Below, piece after piece: positions 1 through 8,759 of a DNA stretch of 64,000 nt. The DNA comes from Pseudooceanicola antarcticus. GTDB taxonomy: Bacteria > Pseudomonadota > Alphaproteobacteria > Rhodobacterales > Rhodobacteraceae. Both the position numbers and the translations under genes were made by a program. Location of the stretch: contig NZ_OBEA01000001.1 of NCBI RefSeq assembly GCF_900215355.1, positions 248,001 through 312,000 of the forward strand, read 5' to 3'. A model generated the notes under the pieces. The model did no database searches. It was not told where the DNA came from and was given only the letters and a program-made list of their open reading frames with translations. How positions within the stretch are numbered: the stretch's first letter is position 1; each line of letters begins with the position of its first letter.

Positions 1-1860
1 CTCGGCGGGGGCCGAAAGCCCCTGCACCGTCACCCCGGCGGGCCAGGGCATGGGCGCAATCGAGGTCTCATCCCCCATGACATTGCGCGCGATCACCCGA
101 TCCTCCGAGGCATAGAGCCCCGGTTGCAGGCGCGGGCCGAGCGGGCTCGCCACCAGCTCGGCGCCATCCACGCCGGGCAGGGTTCCGGCGCTCGAGATCG
201 TGCCGAAGGCATCGACGACGCGCTCGGGCTGCCAGGTGGTGCCCTCGACATCCTCGACTGCGGGGCGGGGGTTCACGGACGAGACCGACAGCCGTTCCAG
301 CATCTGCACGAAGAGCCCCGACAGCGGCAGCGAAGACCATTCCGCATTGGCGGTGACATGGAAGAGAACCACCTGCCCCTGGCCGATCTCCTTGCGGGTG
401 ACCAGCGGCGTGCCATCGCTGAGCCTTGCGATCACGCGGGAGGCCAGGGTCGGGTCGGGCTGCGCCATGACCTGCGAGGTCACGGTGACATCCTCGGGCA
501 CCGAGAGCCCGGCGAAGGGGCTGTCAGCGTCGAAGGGGGCCAGCGCCTTGGGCTCGCCCCAGGACATGGCACCGCCGACCGAGCGGCCCCCGGCGCGCAG
601 GCGCACGGGCATCAGCGGATCTTCCTCGGCGCGGCTGATCTCGCTCGCGGCAAGGCGGGGACCGGCGAAACGCAAGAGCATGCCGCCGCCCTCGATCCAG
701 TCCTGCAGCGCGGTGGCCTCGCCTTCGGACAGGGTGGCCACATCGGCCAGGGCGATCACGTCGGGGTTGGCGGGCAGGATATCGGTCAGCGCGCCGTGCA
801 GCAGCTCGGCGTTGGTTTCCAGCGCCTTCTGCAGGTAGTGCAGCGGCGAGAGCAGAGAGAGGCTCTCCTCGGCGCCGCCACCCGAGATCAGGGCGACCTC
901 GCGGCGGCGCAGGCCATCATCTGTCAGCGCAACCGTGCCGGCGGAGCGGATGCCGGCGAGGGCGAAATGGGTCAGCCGGGCGCGGATCTCGGCTGGCAGG
1001 TCCAGCTCTTGCCGGGCCAGCGCCGCGCCGGGCTCGAAGCGCAGTTCGGCCTGCTCGAGCACCCGCATGACGCCGCCGGGGTCGCGGCCATGGGCCTGCA
1101 GGGTCAGCACATGTTCGCTGTCCAGGTCGCGGGCCGCACGGATCGCGGTCAGCTCGACCGCGCCATCGACGAATTGCGCGGGCCTGAGGGCAAGCACCGC
1201 GCCGCCGGTTTCCAGCACCCGCAGGCGGCCCCTGTCCTCTACGGCAGAAAGCAGCTCGGCACGGCCGGGGCGGTCCAGCCCATCCGAGATCCAGACGGTT
1301 TCGATACCGTCCTCCAGGTCCTCGATGCCCGCGATCAGCCGTTGCATGGCGTCACTGTCGGGCGCGGGGGGCTCCCAGGCCAGCGGGGCGAGGCCCGGCA
1401 GGCGGGTGACCCAGGTTTCGGGCGTGGCGAAGGCCGGCGGTTCGGGCGAGGTCAGGCGCACCACGGCGGCAGAGCGCCCCTGCCGCCCGGCCTCTTCCAG
1501 CAGCACCTCCAGCGCCTCTTCCTGGCGCGGCCAGTCGGCGGCAGAGGCCCAGGTGCCATCGAGCAGCACCAGCAGCGGGCCACGGTTGCCTTCGGCCACC
1601 TCGGCCTCGGGGTTCAGCACCGGACCGGCCAGTCCCAGGATCACCGCCGCCACGGCCAGCATGCGCAGCAGCAACAGCCACCAGGGCGTGCGGTCCGAGA
1701 CGCTTTCGTCATCGGTCAGCCCCAGGAGCAGCGCCACACCGGGGAAGCGGCGGCGCACCGGCGCCGGCGGCACGGCGCGCAGCAGCAGCCAGAGCGCCGG
1801 CAGTGCGATCAGTGCCAGCAGAAGCCAGGGGGCCGAGAAACCTATGGGGCCGAGGATCAT
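1..1860 (-). CDS. BatA / DUF4159-type membrane protein (3' end outside window)
   Basis: Partial gene of 620 visible codons that runs off the left edge. Reading leftward it starts MILGPIGFSAPWLLLALIAL, a first membrane segment, with a second near residues 60-80 (LLLLRMLAVAAVILGLAGPV). This is the layout of the aerotolerance BatA N-terminal domain. A von Willebrand-like region follows (LLVLLDGTWASA, where an active MIDAS would be DxSxS), then a long periplasmic part. In alphaproteobacteria such proteins end in DUF4159, which would lie beyond the window. It begins 2 bp after the DUF58 gene, downstream of moxR. MoxR-DUF58-BatA sets are thought to work in envelope or metal-dependent enzyme maturation; the exact client is unknown. 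Family call is firm, role inferred. Confidence 0.8.
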   Translation of the reverse strand, partial: MILGPIGFSAPWLLLALIALPALWLLLRAVPPAPVRRRFPGVALLLGLTDDESVSDRTPWWLLLLRMLAVAAVILGLAGPVLNPEAEVAEGNRGPLLVLLDGTWASAADWPRQEEALEVLLEEAGRQGRSAAVVRLTSPEPPAFATPETWVTRLPGLAPLAWEPPAPDSDAMQRLIAGIEDLEDGIETVWISDGLDRPGRAELLSAVEDRGRLRVLETGGAVLALRPAQFVDGAVELTAIRAARDLDSEHVLTLQAHGRDPGGVMRVLEQAELRFEPGAALARQELDLPAEIRARLTHFALAGIRSAGTVALTDDGLRRREVALISGGGAEESLSLLSPLHYLQKALETNAELLHGALTDILPANPDVIALADVATLSEGEATALQDWIEGGGMLLRFAGPRLAASEISRAEEDPLMPVRLRAGGRSVGGAMSWGEPKALAPFDADSPFAGLSVPEDVTVTSQVMAQPDPTLASRVIARLSDGTPLVTRKEIGQGQVVLFHVTANAEWSSLPLSGLFVQMLERLSVSSVNPRPAVEDVEGTTWQPERVVDAFGTISSAGTLPGVDGAELVASPLGPRLQPGLYASEDRVIARNVMGDETSIAPMPWPAGVTVQGLSAPAE

Positions 1861-1862
1861 CG

Positions 1863-2731
1863 CTACACCCCCCGGTCCAGTGCCTGCCAGACCCAAAGCA
1901 GCGCGCTCTGGGCCGAGGCATCGGTGTGGTGCTGGCCATATTGCCAGCCGGTGGCGGCACAGAGCTGACGAAGATGGTCTTTCCGCTCGGCCAGGCGGGC
2001 GAGGTAGCGATCCTTCAGCTCCGAGGCCTTCAGCGTCTCATGGGCGACAGAGCCCCCCATGCTTTCAAAGATGGTGCGACCGTGGAAGGGGAAGGCCTCT
2101 TCCACCGGGTCGAGGACCTGCAGCAGCACGCCGCGGATGCCGCGGTCGGCGGCCTTGGTCAGGGCGGTGGTCAGCTCGTCGATGGGACCGAGGAAGTCCG
2201 ACACGAAAAGCGCGCGGGCATTGGGGATCATGGCGCGATGCTCGGGCACGCCGAAGTCCTGGTCGGCGGGCTGGCTGAAGAACTCGGCCAGGCGCAGCAC
2301 CTGGTTCTGGCCGCGCCGGGGCGGCAAGAGGGTGCCGGTCAGGCCCACGCGCTCGCCGCCGCGGATCAGCAGGATGGCGGTGGCCAGGGCGATATTGCGG
2401 GCGCGGTCGCCCTTCTCGGGCAGGCCCTTGCCCGAGGCGAAGCCCATTGAGGCCGACTGGTCGACCCAGAGCATGACGCTTTGCGCGATCTGCCATTCGC
2501 GCTCGCGGACGAAACGGTCATCGGACCGCGCCGAGCGGCGCCAGTCGATCATCCGGCGAGGGTCGCCGGGCTGCACGGGGCGGTATTGCCAGAAGTCGTC
2601 GCCCAGACCGGCCCGCCTGCGACCGTGGTCGCCCAGCAGGACGGTCCCCGCCAGTTGCTCTGCCCGCGCCAGAAGCGGGGGAAGGCGGGCGGCCTCTTCC
2701 TCGGCCCGGTGGCGGAGGGCGGCGGGTGTCT

Positions 2732-2735
<4 letters not shown>
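1863..2735 (-). CDS. DUF58 domain-containing protein
   Basis: 290-residue soluble protein. The DUF58 signature is at residues 40-75 (GLGDDFWQYRPVQPGDPRR, then IDWRRSARSD). A vWA-like fold follows, with LWVDQSASMGF near residue 90, a MIDAS DxSxS motif written as DQSAS. The start codon overlaps the moxR stop by 4 bp (ATGA), and the stop lies 2 bp before the BatA/DUF4159 start, so the three genes are translationally coupled. DUF58 proteins are the usual partners of MoxR AAA+ ATPases and probably present or adapt the client. No transmembrane segment is apparent, unlike many longer DUF58 proteins. Confidence 0.88.
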
Positions 2736-3772
<1,037 letters not shown>

Positions 3773-3829
3773 GACTTTCCTCCGGCGCTGGCTATAGTCA
3801 TACCTGAAACTGTAGCCGCGAGTTGGTTA

Positions 3830-4441
3830 ATGATAAATTCACCGTCGTCACAAAAGAGTGTGAATGTCACTGCAGAGAGCATTCTTGCCTCTGCACGCGC
3901 CGCCAAGGGGCGCGGACTTCCGCCTGTCCACAAGTGGAACCCGCCCTTCTGCGGTGACCTGGACATGCGGATTGCCCGTGACGGGACCTGGTTCTACCTT
4001 GGCACCCCCATCGGGCGGCCCGAGCTGGTGCGCCTTTTCTCGACCATCCTGCGCAAGGATGGCGACAGCTATTTCCTTGTCACGCCTGTGGAAAAGGTCG
4101 GTATCACCGTCGATGACGCGCCTTTCCTCGCGGTGGATTTCGAGGTTTCGGAAGAGAGCGGTGAGCAGGTGCTGACCTTCCTCACCAATGTCGCCGACCG
4201 TGCCGTCGCCGGCCCCGACCACCCGATCCGCGTCACCCGGGATCCCGAGACCGGAGAGCCCTCTCCCTACATCCTGATCCGTGACCGGCTGGAAGCGCTG
4301 ATCGACCGCAAGAGCTTCTATCGCCTTGTCGATCTTGGCGAAACCGCCCCGCACGAGGGGCAGGATTGGTTCGGCATCCGCTCCTCGGGGCAGTTCTTCC
4401 CGGTCATTCCCGCGGATCAGCTGACCGAAGAGGGCGCCTGA
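3830..4441 (+). CDS. DUF1285 domain-containing protein
   Basis: 203 residues. The conserved DUF1285 block starts at about residue 27 (PPVHKWNPPFCGDLDMRIA) and continues with DGTWFYLGTPIGR and VTPVEKVGI. The family is a small soluble protein common in proteobacteria; its biochemical role is not established. The ATG at 3830 was chosen because the preceding in-frame open stretch is antisense to moxR; a GTG at 3860 is the main alternative, as the Shine-Dalgarno here is weak. The gene is divergent from moxR and shares a 57-bp promoter gap with it. The N-terminal ~25 residues look disordered and less GC-biased. Confidence 0.85.
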   Translation: MINSPSSQKSVNVTAESILASARAAKGRGLPPVHKWNPPFCGDLDMRIARDGTWFYLGTPIGRPELVRLFSTILRKDGDSYFLVTPVEKVGITVDDAPFLAVDFEVSEESGEQVLTFLTNVADRAVAGPDHPIRVTRDPETGEPSPYILIRDRLEALIDRKSFYRLVDLGETAPHEGQDWFGIRSSGQFFPVIPADQLTEEGA

Positions 4442-4595
4442 TTCCATCCTGGGTCGCGGCGCATCCGGTGTCGGGGGCGGCGCATGGACCACCTCCATCG
4501 CACGCGCGGATGCCCGGATTTGCCGCCATCGTCCGCCCGCTCGACGGTGCAATCCGCACCGGCCTGCGCAGCGGCGGCTGTTTCTGCCTTGCCCC

Positions 4596-4625
4596 TGACA
4601 GCTGCTGACGGAATGCTGTCAGCAG
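4596..4625. promoter_or_regulatory. Nested dyads upstream of the VOC-WYL pair
   Basis: Two overlapping perfect inverted repeats lie 48-77 bases upstream of the VOC start. TGACAGC (4596-4602) pairs with GCTGTCA (4615-4621), and CTGCTGAC (4602-4609) pairs with GTCAGCAG (4618-4625). The arrangement could be a regulator-binding site, for instance for the WYL regulator of the same operon, or an RNA hairpin. No T-tract follows, so it is not a standard terminator for the upstream DUF1285 gene. Confidence 0.35.
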
Positions 4626-4672
4626 GGCTGTGCGAGGTACGGGTATCGCAACGCTCGACAAGGAGACATGTC

Positions 4673-5041
4673 ATGAGCATCGAGACCCAGACCAAATCCA
4701 CCGTCATCTGGACCGAGATCCCGGTCACCGACCTGGCCCGCGGCACCGCCTTCTACGAAGAGGTCTTCGGCTGGACCCTGACCCAGATGCAGATGGGCCC
4801 CGACAAGGTGGCGGCCTTCGGCTCCGGTGGCGTGGGCGGCAACCTCGTCGAAGGGCCCTCGGGGATGGGGGCGGGCAACGTCGTCCATCTCGCCGTGCCC
4901 GATACCGTAGAGGCGGCGCTGTCGCGGGCGCAGAAGGCGGGCGCACGGGCCGAGACCGACGTGATCACCATCCCGCCCGGCCGCTATGCCCTGATCCGTG
5001 ACCCCGATGGCAACCGCATCGGCCTCTTCGAGGCGGCCTGA
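4673..5041 (+). CDS. VOC-family (glyoxalase/dioxygenase-fold) protein
   Basis: 122 residues, a single VOC domain. It opens with VIWTEIPVTDLARGTAFYEE and ends with ALIRDPDGNRIGLFEA, the typical beta-alpha-beta modules of the family. The short glycine-rich type (GVGGNLVEG) resembles bleomycin-resistance/CFP-32-like members, many of unknown substrate. The start at 4673 has an AGGAG Shine-Dalgarno 7 bases upstream; a longer in-frame extension from 4484 has no such support and would cross the upstream dyads. It lies 2 bp before the WYL regulator, so the two are almost certainly co-transcribed. The substrate cannot be told from sequence. Confidence 0.85.
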   Translation: MSIETQTKSTVIWTEIPVTDLARGTAFYEEVFGWTLTQMQMGPDKVAAFGSGGVGGNLVEGPSGMGAGNVVHLAVPDTVEAALSRAQKAGARAETDVITIPPGRYALIRDPDGNRIGLFEAA

Positions 5042-5043
5042 GC

Positions 5044-5745
5044 ATGCGTCGCGCCGATCGCCTGTTCCAGATCGTGCAGCACCTGCGCGGCGGACGGCTG
5101 GTGACCGGGCGCGAACTGGCGGAGCGGCTGGAAGTGTCGCTCCGCACCCTTTACCGCGACGTGGCCGACCTGCAGGGCTCGGGCGTGCCGATCGAGGGCG
5201 AGGCAGGTCTGGGCTACGTGATGCGCGCCGGCCATGACCTGCCGCCGCTGATGTTCACCGAGGAAGAGATCGTGGCGCTGGTCGCCGGCGCCCGGCTGGT
5301 CAAGGCCTGGGGCGGCCTGACCATGGCCCGCGCCGCCGAGGAAGCCCTGGTGAAGATCGACGAGGTGCTGCCCGCCAAGGCCCGCGAGCGGCTTGAGGCG
5401 GTGCAGATCCACGCGATCTCGATGCAATCCATGCCCGAGGCCCTGCGCGAAAGGCTGGACCTGGTGGAAACCGCCGTCCATTCCCGCCACCGGCTGAAGA
5501 TCCGCTACCTGTCGGAAAGCGGCGACCAGACCGACCGGCTGCTCCGCCCGCTCGGGTTGTTCTTCTGGGGCAAGGTCTGGACCCTCGTGGCCTGGTGCGA
5601 GCTGCGCGACGACTTCCGCACCTTCCGGCTGGACCGTATCGCCGAGCTGGAGATCGCAGAGCGTTTCCCGCCCGAACGCGACAAGTCCCTGCCCGCCTTC
5701 TACGCCCAGGACCGCCGCCGCCGTGCCCCCGCCGCGGATCAGTGA
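5044..5745 (+). CDS. YafY-type HTH/WYL transcriptional regulator
   Basis: 233 residues. The N-terminal winged helix-turn-helix (HTH_11: ADRLFQIVQHLRGGRLVTGR, LEVSLRTLYRDVADLQ) is followed by a WYL domain from about residue 140 (HRLKIRYLSESGDQTDRLLR, LFFWGKVWTLVAWCELRDDF). WYL domains sense ligands, often small molecules or nucleic acid. Position directly after the VOC gene suggests it controls its own operon. Its 3' end overlaps that of the convergent metal exporter by 7 bp; both stops sit in a GATCAGTGACCGATC near-palindrome at 5738-5752. Confidence 0.9.
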   Translation: MRRADRLFQIVQHLRGGRLVTGRELAERLEVSLRTLYRDVADLQGSGVPIEGEAGLGYVMRAGHDLPPLMFTEEEIVALVAGARLVKAWGGLTMARAAEEALVKIDEVLPAKARERLEAVQIHAISMQSMPEALRERLDLVETAVHSRHRLKIRYLSESGDQTDRLLRPLGLFFWGKVWTLVAWCELRDDFRTFRLDRIAELEIAERFPPERDKSLPAFYAQDRRRRAPAADQ

Positions 5746-6656
5746 CCGATCAGCGGAGCATCCGCGCAGGCCTCGTCGCGGGTCTCGAGCTCCAGCGTCA
5801 CATGGGTCAGCTGAAAGGCGCTCTCTAGGGTCTGCTTGATCGCCGCGCGCACCGGCCCGGCCTCCTCGGGTCCCCCCGAGAGCACGACGTGGGCCTCCAG
5901 CGCCGCCTCGTTCTCCTGCATGCGCCAGAGGTGCAGATGGTGCACCCCGGCGACGCCCGGCACGGCACGGATACGGGCGGCCACGTCGCCGACGTCGGGG
6001 CTTTCGGGACTGCCCAGCATCAGCAGGCGGATCACCGGCCCGATCTCGGACCCGGCATGCCAGAGGATGTAGCCCGAGATCCCCAGCGTGACGATGGGAT
6101 CGACCAGCCGCCAGTCGTAGAGCAGGATCAGTGTCCCGCCGAGGATCACCGCGACCGAGCCCAGGGCATCGGCGATGTTGTGCAGGAAGGCCGCGCGCAT
6201 GTTCACGCTGTCCTTCTGCAACCGCAGCATCAGCAGCGCGGTCACGGAGTCGATCACCAGCGCCACCCCCGCCACGACAACCACGGTCCAGCCCTCGACC
6301 TGCTGCGGATCAAACAGCCTCTGGACCCCCTCGGCGGCCAGCATCAGGGCGATGACGATCAGCGTGGTGTAGTTGACCAGGGCTGCCACGACCTCGGCCC
6401 GACCATAGCCGAAGGTCATCGCCGCATCGGCGGGACGTCGGGCGATGCGGCGGGCTGCGAAGGCGATGACCAGGCTCAGCGCATCCGAGAGGTTGTGGAT
6501 CGCATCGGCAATGAGCGCCAGCGAGCCCGAGACGATCCCCGCCGCGATCTGCACCAGGGTGAGCGCGATATTCACCGCCACGGCCCAGGCGACCCGGCGG
6601 TCCCCGGCCAGGTCGGCGGCATGGTGATGATGGTGGTGGTGATGATCGTGCGGCAT
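5739..6656 (-). CDS. Cation diffusion facilitator (Zn/Cd-type exporter)
   Basis: 305 residues, six-TM CDF transporter. An unusual N-terminal run of eight histidines (MPHDHHHHHHHH) is followed by TM helices. The metal-binding pairs DAIHNLSDA (TM2) and HNIADALGS (TM5) are the HxxxD type seen in zinc/cadmium exporters. The C-terminal cytoplasmic metal-binding domain contains GVHHLHLWRM. The start at 6656 (GAGGAAG Shine-Dalgarno) was preferred over an in-frame ATG at 6692, because that codon overlaps the -10 box of the promoter at 6691-6721. It is divergent from a MerR regulator. Likely role: H+-coupled efflux of Zn2+ or Cd2+ from the cytoplasm, induced by metal. Confidence 0.92.
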   Translation of the reverse strand: MPHDHHHHHHHHAADLAGDRRVAWAVAVNIALTLVQIAAGIVSGSLALIADAIHNLSDALSLVIAFAARRIARRPADAAMTFGYGRAEVVAALVNYTTLIVIALMLAAEGVQRLFDPQQVEGWTVVVVAGVALVIDSVTALLMLRLQKDSVNMRAAFLHNIADALGSVAVILGGTLILLYDWRLVDPIVTLGISGYILWHAGSEIGPVIRLLMLGSPESPDVGDVAARIRAVPGVAGVHHLHLWRMQENEAALEAHVVLSGGPEEAGPVRAAIKQTLESAFQLTHVTLELETRDEACADAPLIGH

Positions 6657-6690
6657 GGAGTGCTTCCTCGGGTCTTCCTTGACGCTGGCC

Positions 6691-6721
6691 AAGATAGAAC
6701 CTCTAGTGACTAGAGGTTCAA
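6691..6721 (-). promoter_or_regulatory. MerR-type promoter/operator with 19-bp spacer
   Basis: On the minus strand a -35 TTGAAC (6716-6721) and -10 TATCTT (6691-6696) are separated by 19 bp, the overlong spacing typical of promoters activated by MerR-family distortion. The spacer lies within a perfect dyad, AACCTCTAG-TGA-CTAGAGGTT (6698-6718). It reads into the CDF exporter; the divergent merR Shine-Dalgarno (AGAGG, 6721-6725) starts at its edge. Seen directly in sequence; regulation inferred from the family. Confidence 0.85.
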
Positions 6722-6733
6722 GAGGTAATCTCC

Positions 6734-7144
6734 ATGTATTCCATCGGCACGATCTCAGCCCGCACCGGGGTCAAGGTGCCCACCATCCGCTACTATGAAG
6801 AGATCGGGCTGATGCCCGCCGCCGGACGTTCCTCGGGCAACCAGCGGCGCTACGACGGGCGCGGGCTGGACCGGCTGCATTTCATCTCGCATGCGCGGGG
6901 CCTGGGGCTGTCGCTCGAGGCGATCCGCCACCTGCTGGAGCTTTCCGACAAGGGCCGCGACTGCGCCGATGCGCATCAGATCGCCGCCCGCCACCTGTCG
7001 GACATCCGCGCCCGCATCGCCCGGCTGCAGAAGCTGGAAGCGGAACTGGAGCGCCTGTCGCACAGCTGCGACCACGCGCCGGGCGCGCCCTGCGGGCTGA
7101 TCGAGGCGCTTGGCGACCACGGACAATGCCTGGGGGACCACTAG
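6734..7144 (+). CDS. MerR-family metal-responsive regulator (ZntR/CadR-like)
   Basis: 136 residues. The N-terminal MerR helix-turn-helix (VPTIRYYEEIGLMP, RRYDGRGLDRLHFI) is followed by a dimerisation coiled coil (about residues 80-115). Cysteines sit where ZntR/CadR-type sensors bind metal: Cys in RDCADAHQ at the start of the coil, then Cys in LSHSCDH, APCGL and a terminal QCLGDH. This pattern suits Zn2+, Cd2+ or Pb2+ rather than redox sensing. It is divergent from the CDF exporter and flanked by the 19-bp-spacer operator, so the pair forms a self-contained metal-efflux module. Confidence 0.92.
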   Translation: MYSIGTISARTGVKVPTIRYYEEIGLMPAAGRSSGNQRRYDGRGLDRLHFISHARGLGLSLEAIRHLLELSDKGRDCADAHQIAARHLSDIRARIARLQKLEAELERLSHSCDHAPGAPCGLIEALGDHGQCLGDH

Positions 7145-7178
7145 GACCGTCGCCCGCAGGCGACACGTGGGGGGGGTC

Positions 7179-7420
7179 GGGGGCTCTGCCCCCGTCGGCT
7201 GCGCCGACTCCCCCGCAGTATTTTTGGCCGTCGGATGGATGCAGGAGGCGCCTGGCTCATTCCGAGGCTGAAATACTATCGCGGCAGGCGGTTTGCCGGA
7301 TGTCTCACGCGCGACAAGAGACGCCCTGGCGCCTACCAATTCCATATATCCGACGGCCACAAATACTGCCGCCGGAGGCTTCCGCCCCCACCCCAGGCGC
7401 AACCGCCTGGGATGAGGGCG
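7179..7420. repeat. AGTATTT palindromic intergenic repeat, copy 1
   Basis: This copy fills most of the gap between convergent merR and M16 genes. The left end has two hairpins, GGGGGC-TCT-GCCCCC (7179-7193) and GTCGGC-TGC-GCCGAC (7194-7208), then CCCCCGC and the core AGTATTTTTGGCCGTCGGAT (7217-7236). The inverted partner is ATCCGACGGCCACAAATACT (7348-7367), followed by the 'GCCGCCGGAGGC' end. An extra half-core of the other subtype (GGCTGAAATACT) lies inside near 7266-7277. A third hairpin, CCCAGGCG-CAAC-CGCCTGGG (7392-7411), sits next to the M16 stop. Eight related copies occur in the window. Confidence 0.85.
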
Positions 7421-7427
7421 TGGCGCC

Positions 7428-8759
7428 TCAGTTCACCTCTTCCAGCCCCTCGGGCTGACCGACCACCACGAAGCGCAGATCCTCGGGGTGCAGGCGTTCA
7501 CGCGCCACCCGGTTGATCTCGTCCAGCGTCACCGCGTTGACCTTGTCGTTGCGGGTGGCGGGGTAGTCGATGGGGAAGTCGTCGTGCTGCATGCCCACCA
7601 GGATTCCGGCGATGGGACCATTGCCGTCGAAGCGCAGCGGATAGGCGCCGGTCAGGTACTTCTTCGCCTGTTCCAGCTCTTCTGCCGTCACGCCCTCTTC
7701 GGCGACCCTCGTCCATTCCTCGCGGACCACCTGGATGGTCTCGGCCACGCGACGGTTGTCCGAGGCCACGGCGCCCATCCAGACATCGGCGAAGTCACGA
7801 TCCGCCAGCCAGGAGTAGACGCCATAGGTCAGGCCGCGCTTCTCGCGCACCTCCTGCATCAGGCGGCTTTCAAAGCCCGAACCACCGATGATCGTGTTGA
7901 GGATATAGGCGGCGAAGAAATCGGGATCCTCCATGCCCAGACCCTCCTGGCCCCAGATCACCTGGGCCTGGGGGGTGTCGAAGGGCAGGATGGTGACCCC
8001 GCCGGTCAGCTCCAGGTCCACGGGTCCCGGCAGCGGCGCGCCGCCCTCGGGCAGGTCACCCAGGAGACGGTCCAGCATCGGGCCGAGCTCTTCCGGGGTG
8101 ATGTCCCCGACCACCGCGATCGACAGGCGGTCCTTCACCAGCACGTTGCGCCAGGCCTCGATCATGTCATCGCGGGTCAGCGCAGAGACGCTTTCCTCGG
8201 TGCCTTCCAGCGCGGTGGCATAGGGGTGGTCGCCATAGGCCAGCCCGGCAAAGCCCAGCGAGGCGATGTCCTGCGGATCCTTGGCGTCGGAGCGGATGAT
8301 CGACAGCACCTGCCCCTTCACCCGTTCCACCGCATCTTCGGGGAAGGTGGGCTGGGCGATGGACTGGCGCAGCAGGGCCAGCGCCTCGTCGCGGTTCTCG
8401 GAAAGGAAGCGGGCCGAGATCGACAACGAATCCGAGTAGCTGTCATACTCGAAGGAGGCCGCCAGCCCCTCGACCGCGCGGGCGAAGGCCTGGCTGTCGA
8501 GCGCCGTGTCCCCGCTGCCGGAGCCCTCTTCCAGGAGGCCGGTCATCAGGTTGGTCGCGCCGCGCTTGCCGGGGGCATCCAGAGCCGAGCCCCCCTCGAA
8601 GCGCAGTTCCAGCGCGGCGAAGGGGATCGAATGCTCTTCCACCAGCCAGGCGGTCAGGCCGCCGGGGCTGGTGACCTCCTGGATGGCGATCTCGGCGCGC
8701 AGCGGCAGCGCGGAGAGCAGCACGAAAGCGGGGGCGAGGAACTTCTGCATCAGGCTCAT
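7428..8759 (-). CDS. M16-family peptidase-like subunit without zinc motif
   Basis: 443 residues with a signal peptide (LAPAFVLLSALPLRAE). Two M16 alpha/beta halves are recognisable (e.g. FLSENRDEALALLRQ, VVGDITPEELGPMLDRLL, then EVREKRGLTYGVYS in the second half). The HxxEH zinc site expected near residue 70 is replaced by GATNLMTGLLEEG, with no histidines. It is therefore predicted to be non-catalytic, like the beta subunit of mitochondrial processing peptidase. It overlaps the upstream M16 gene by 4 bp (ATGA), consistent with a periplasmic heterodimer. Confidence 0.9.
   Translation of the reverse strand: MSLMQKFLAPAFVLLSALPLRAEIAIQEVTSPGGLTAWLVEEHSIPFAALELRFEGGSALDAPGKRGATNLMTGLLEEGSGSGDTALDSQAFARAVEGLAASFEYDSYSDSLSISARFLSENRDEALALLRQSIAQPTFPEDAVERVKGQVLSIIRSDAKDPQDIASLGFAGLAYGDHPYATALEGTEESVSALTRDDMIEAWRNVLVKDRLSIAVVGDITPEELGPMLDRLLGDLPEGGAPLPGPVDLELTGGVTILPFDTPQAQVIWGQEGLGMEDPDFFAAYILNTIIGGSGFESRLMQEVREKRGLTYGVYSWLADRDFADVWMGAVASDNRRVAETIQVVREEWTRVAEEGVTAEELEQAKKYLTGAYPLRFDGNGPIAGILVGMQHDDFPIDYPATRNDKVNAVTLDEINRVARERLHPEDLRFVVVGQPEGLEEVN

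Noticed and set aside
124-1968. A 614-codon plus-strand frame at the left edge
   Set aside because: Antisense to the BatA/DUF4159 gene, which has coherent membrane helices. The plus-strand product is a Gln/Gly/Arg-rich shadow.
6657-6692. Earlier start for the CDF exporter
   Set aside because: Its ATG overlaps the -10 box of the MerR-type promoter, so it would not be in the transcript.
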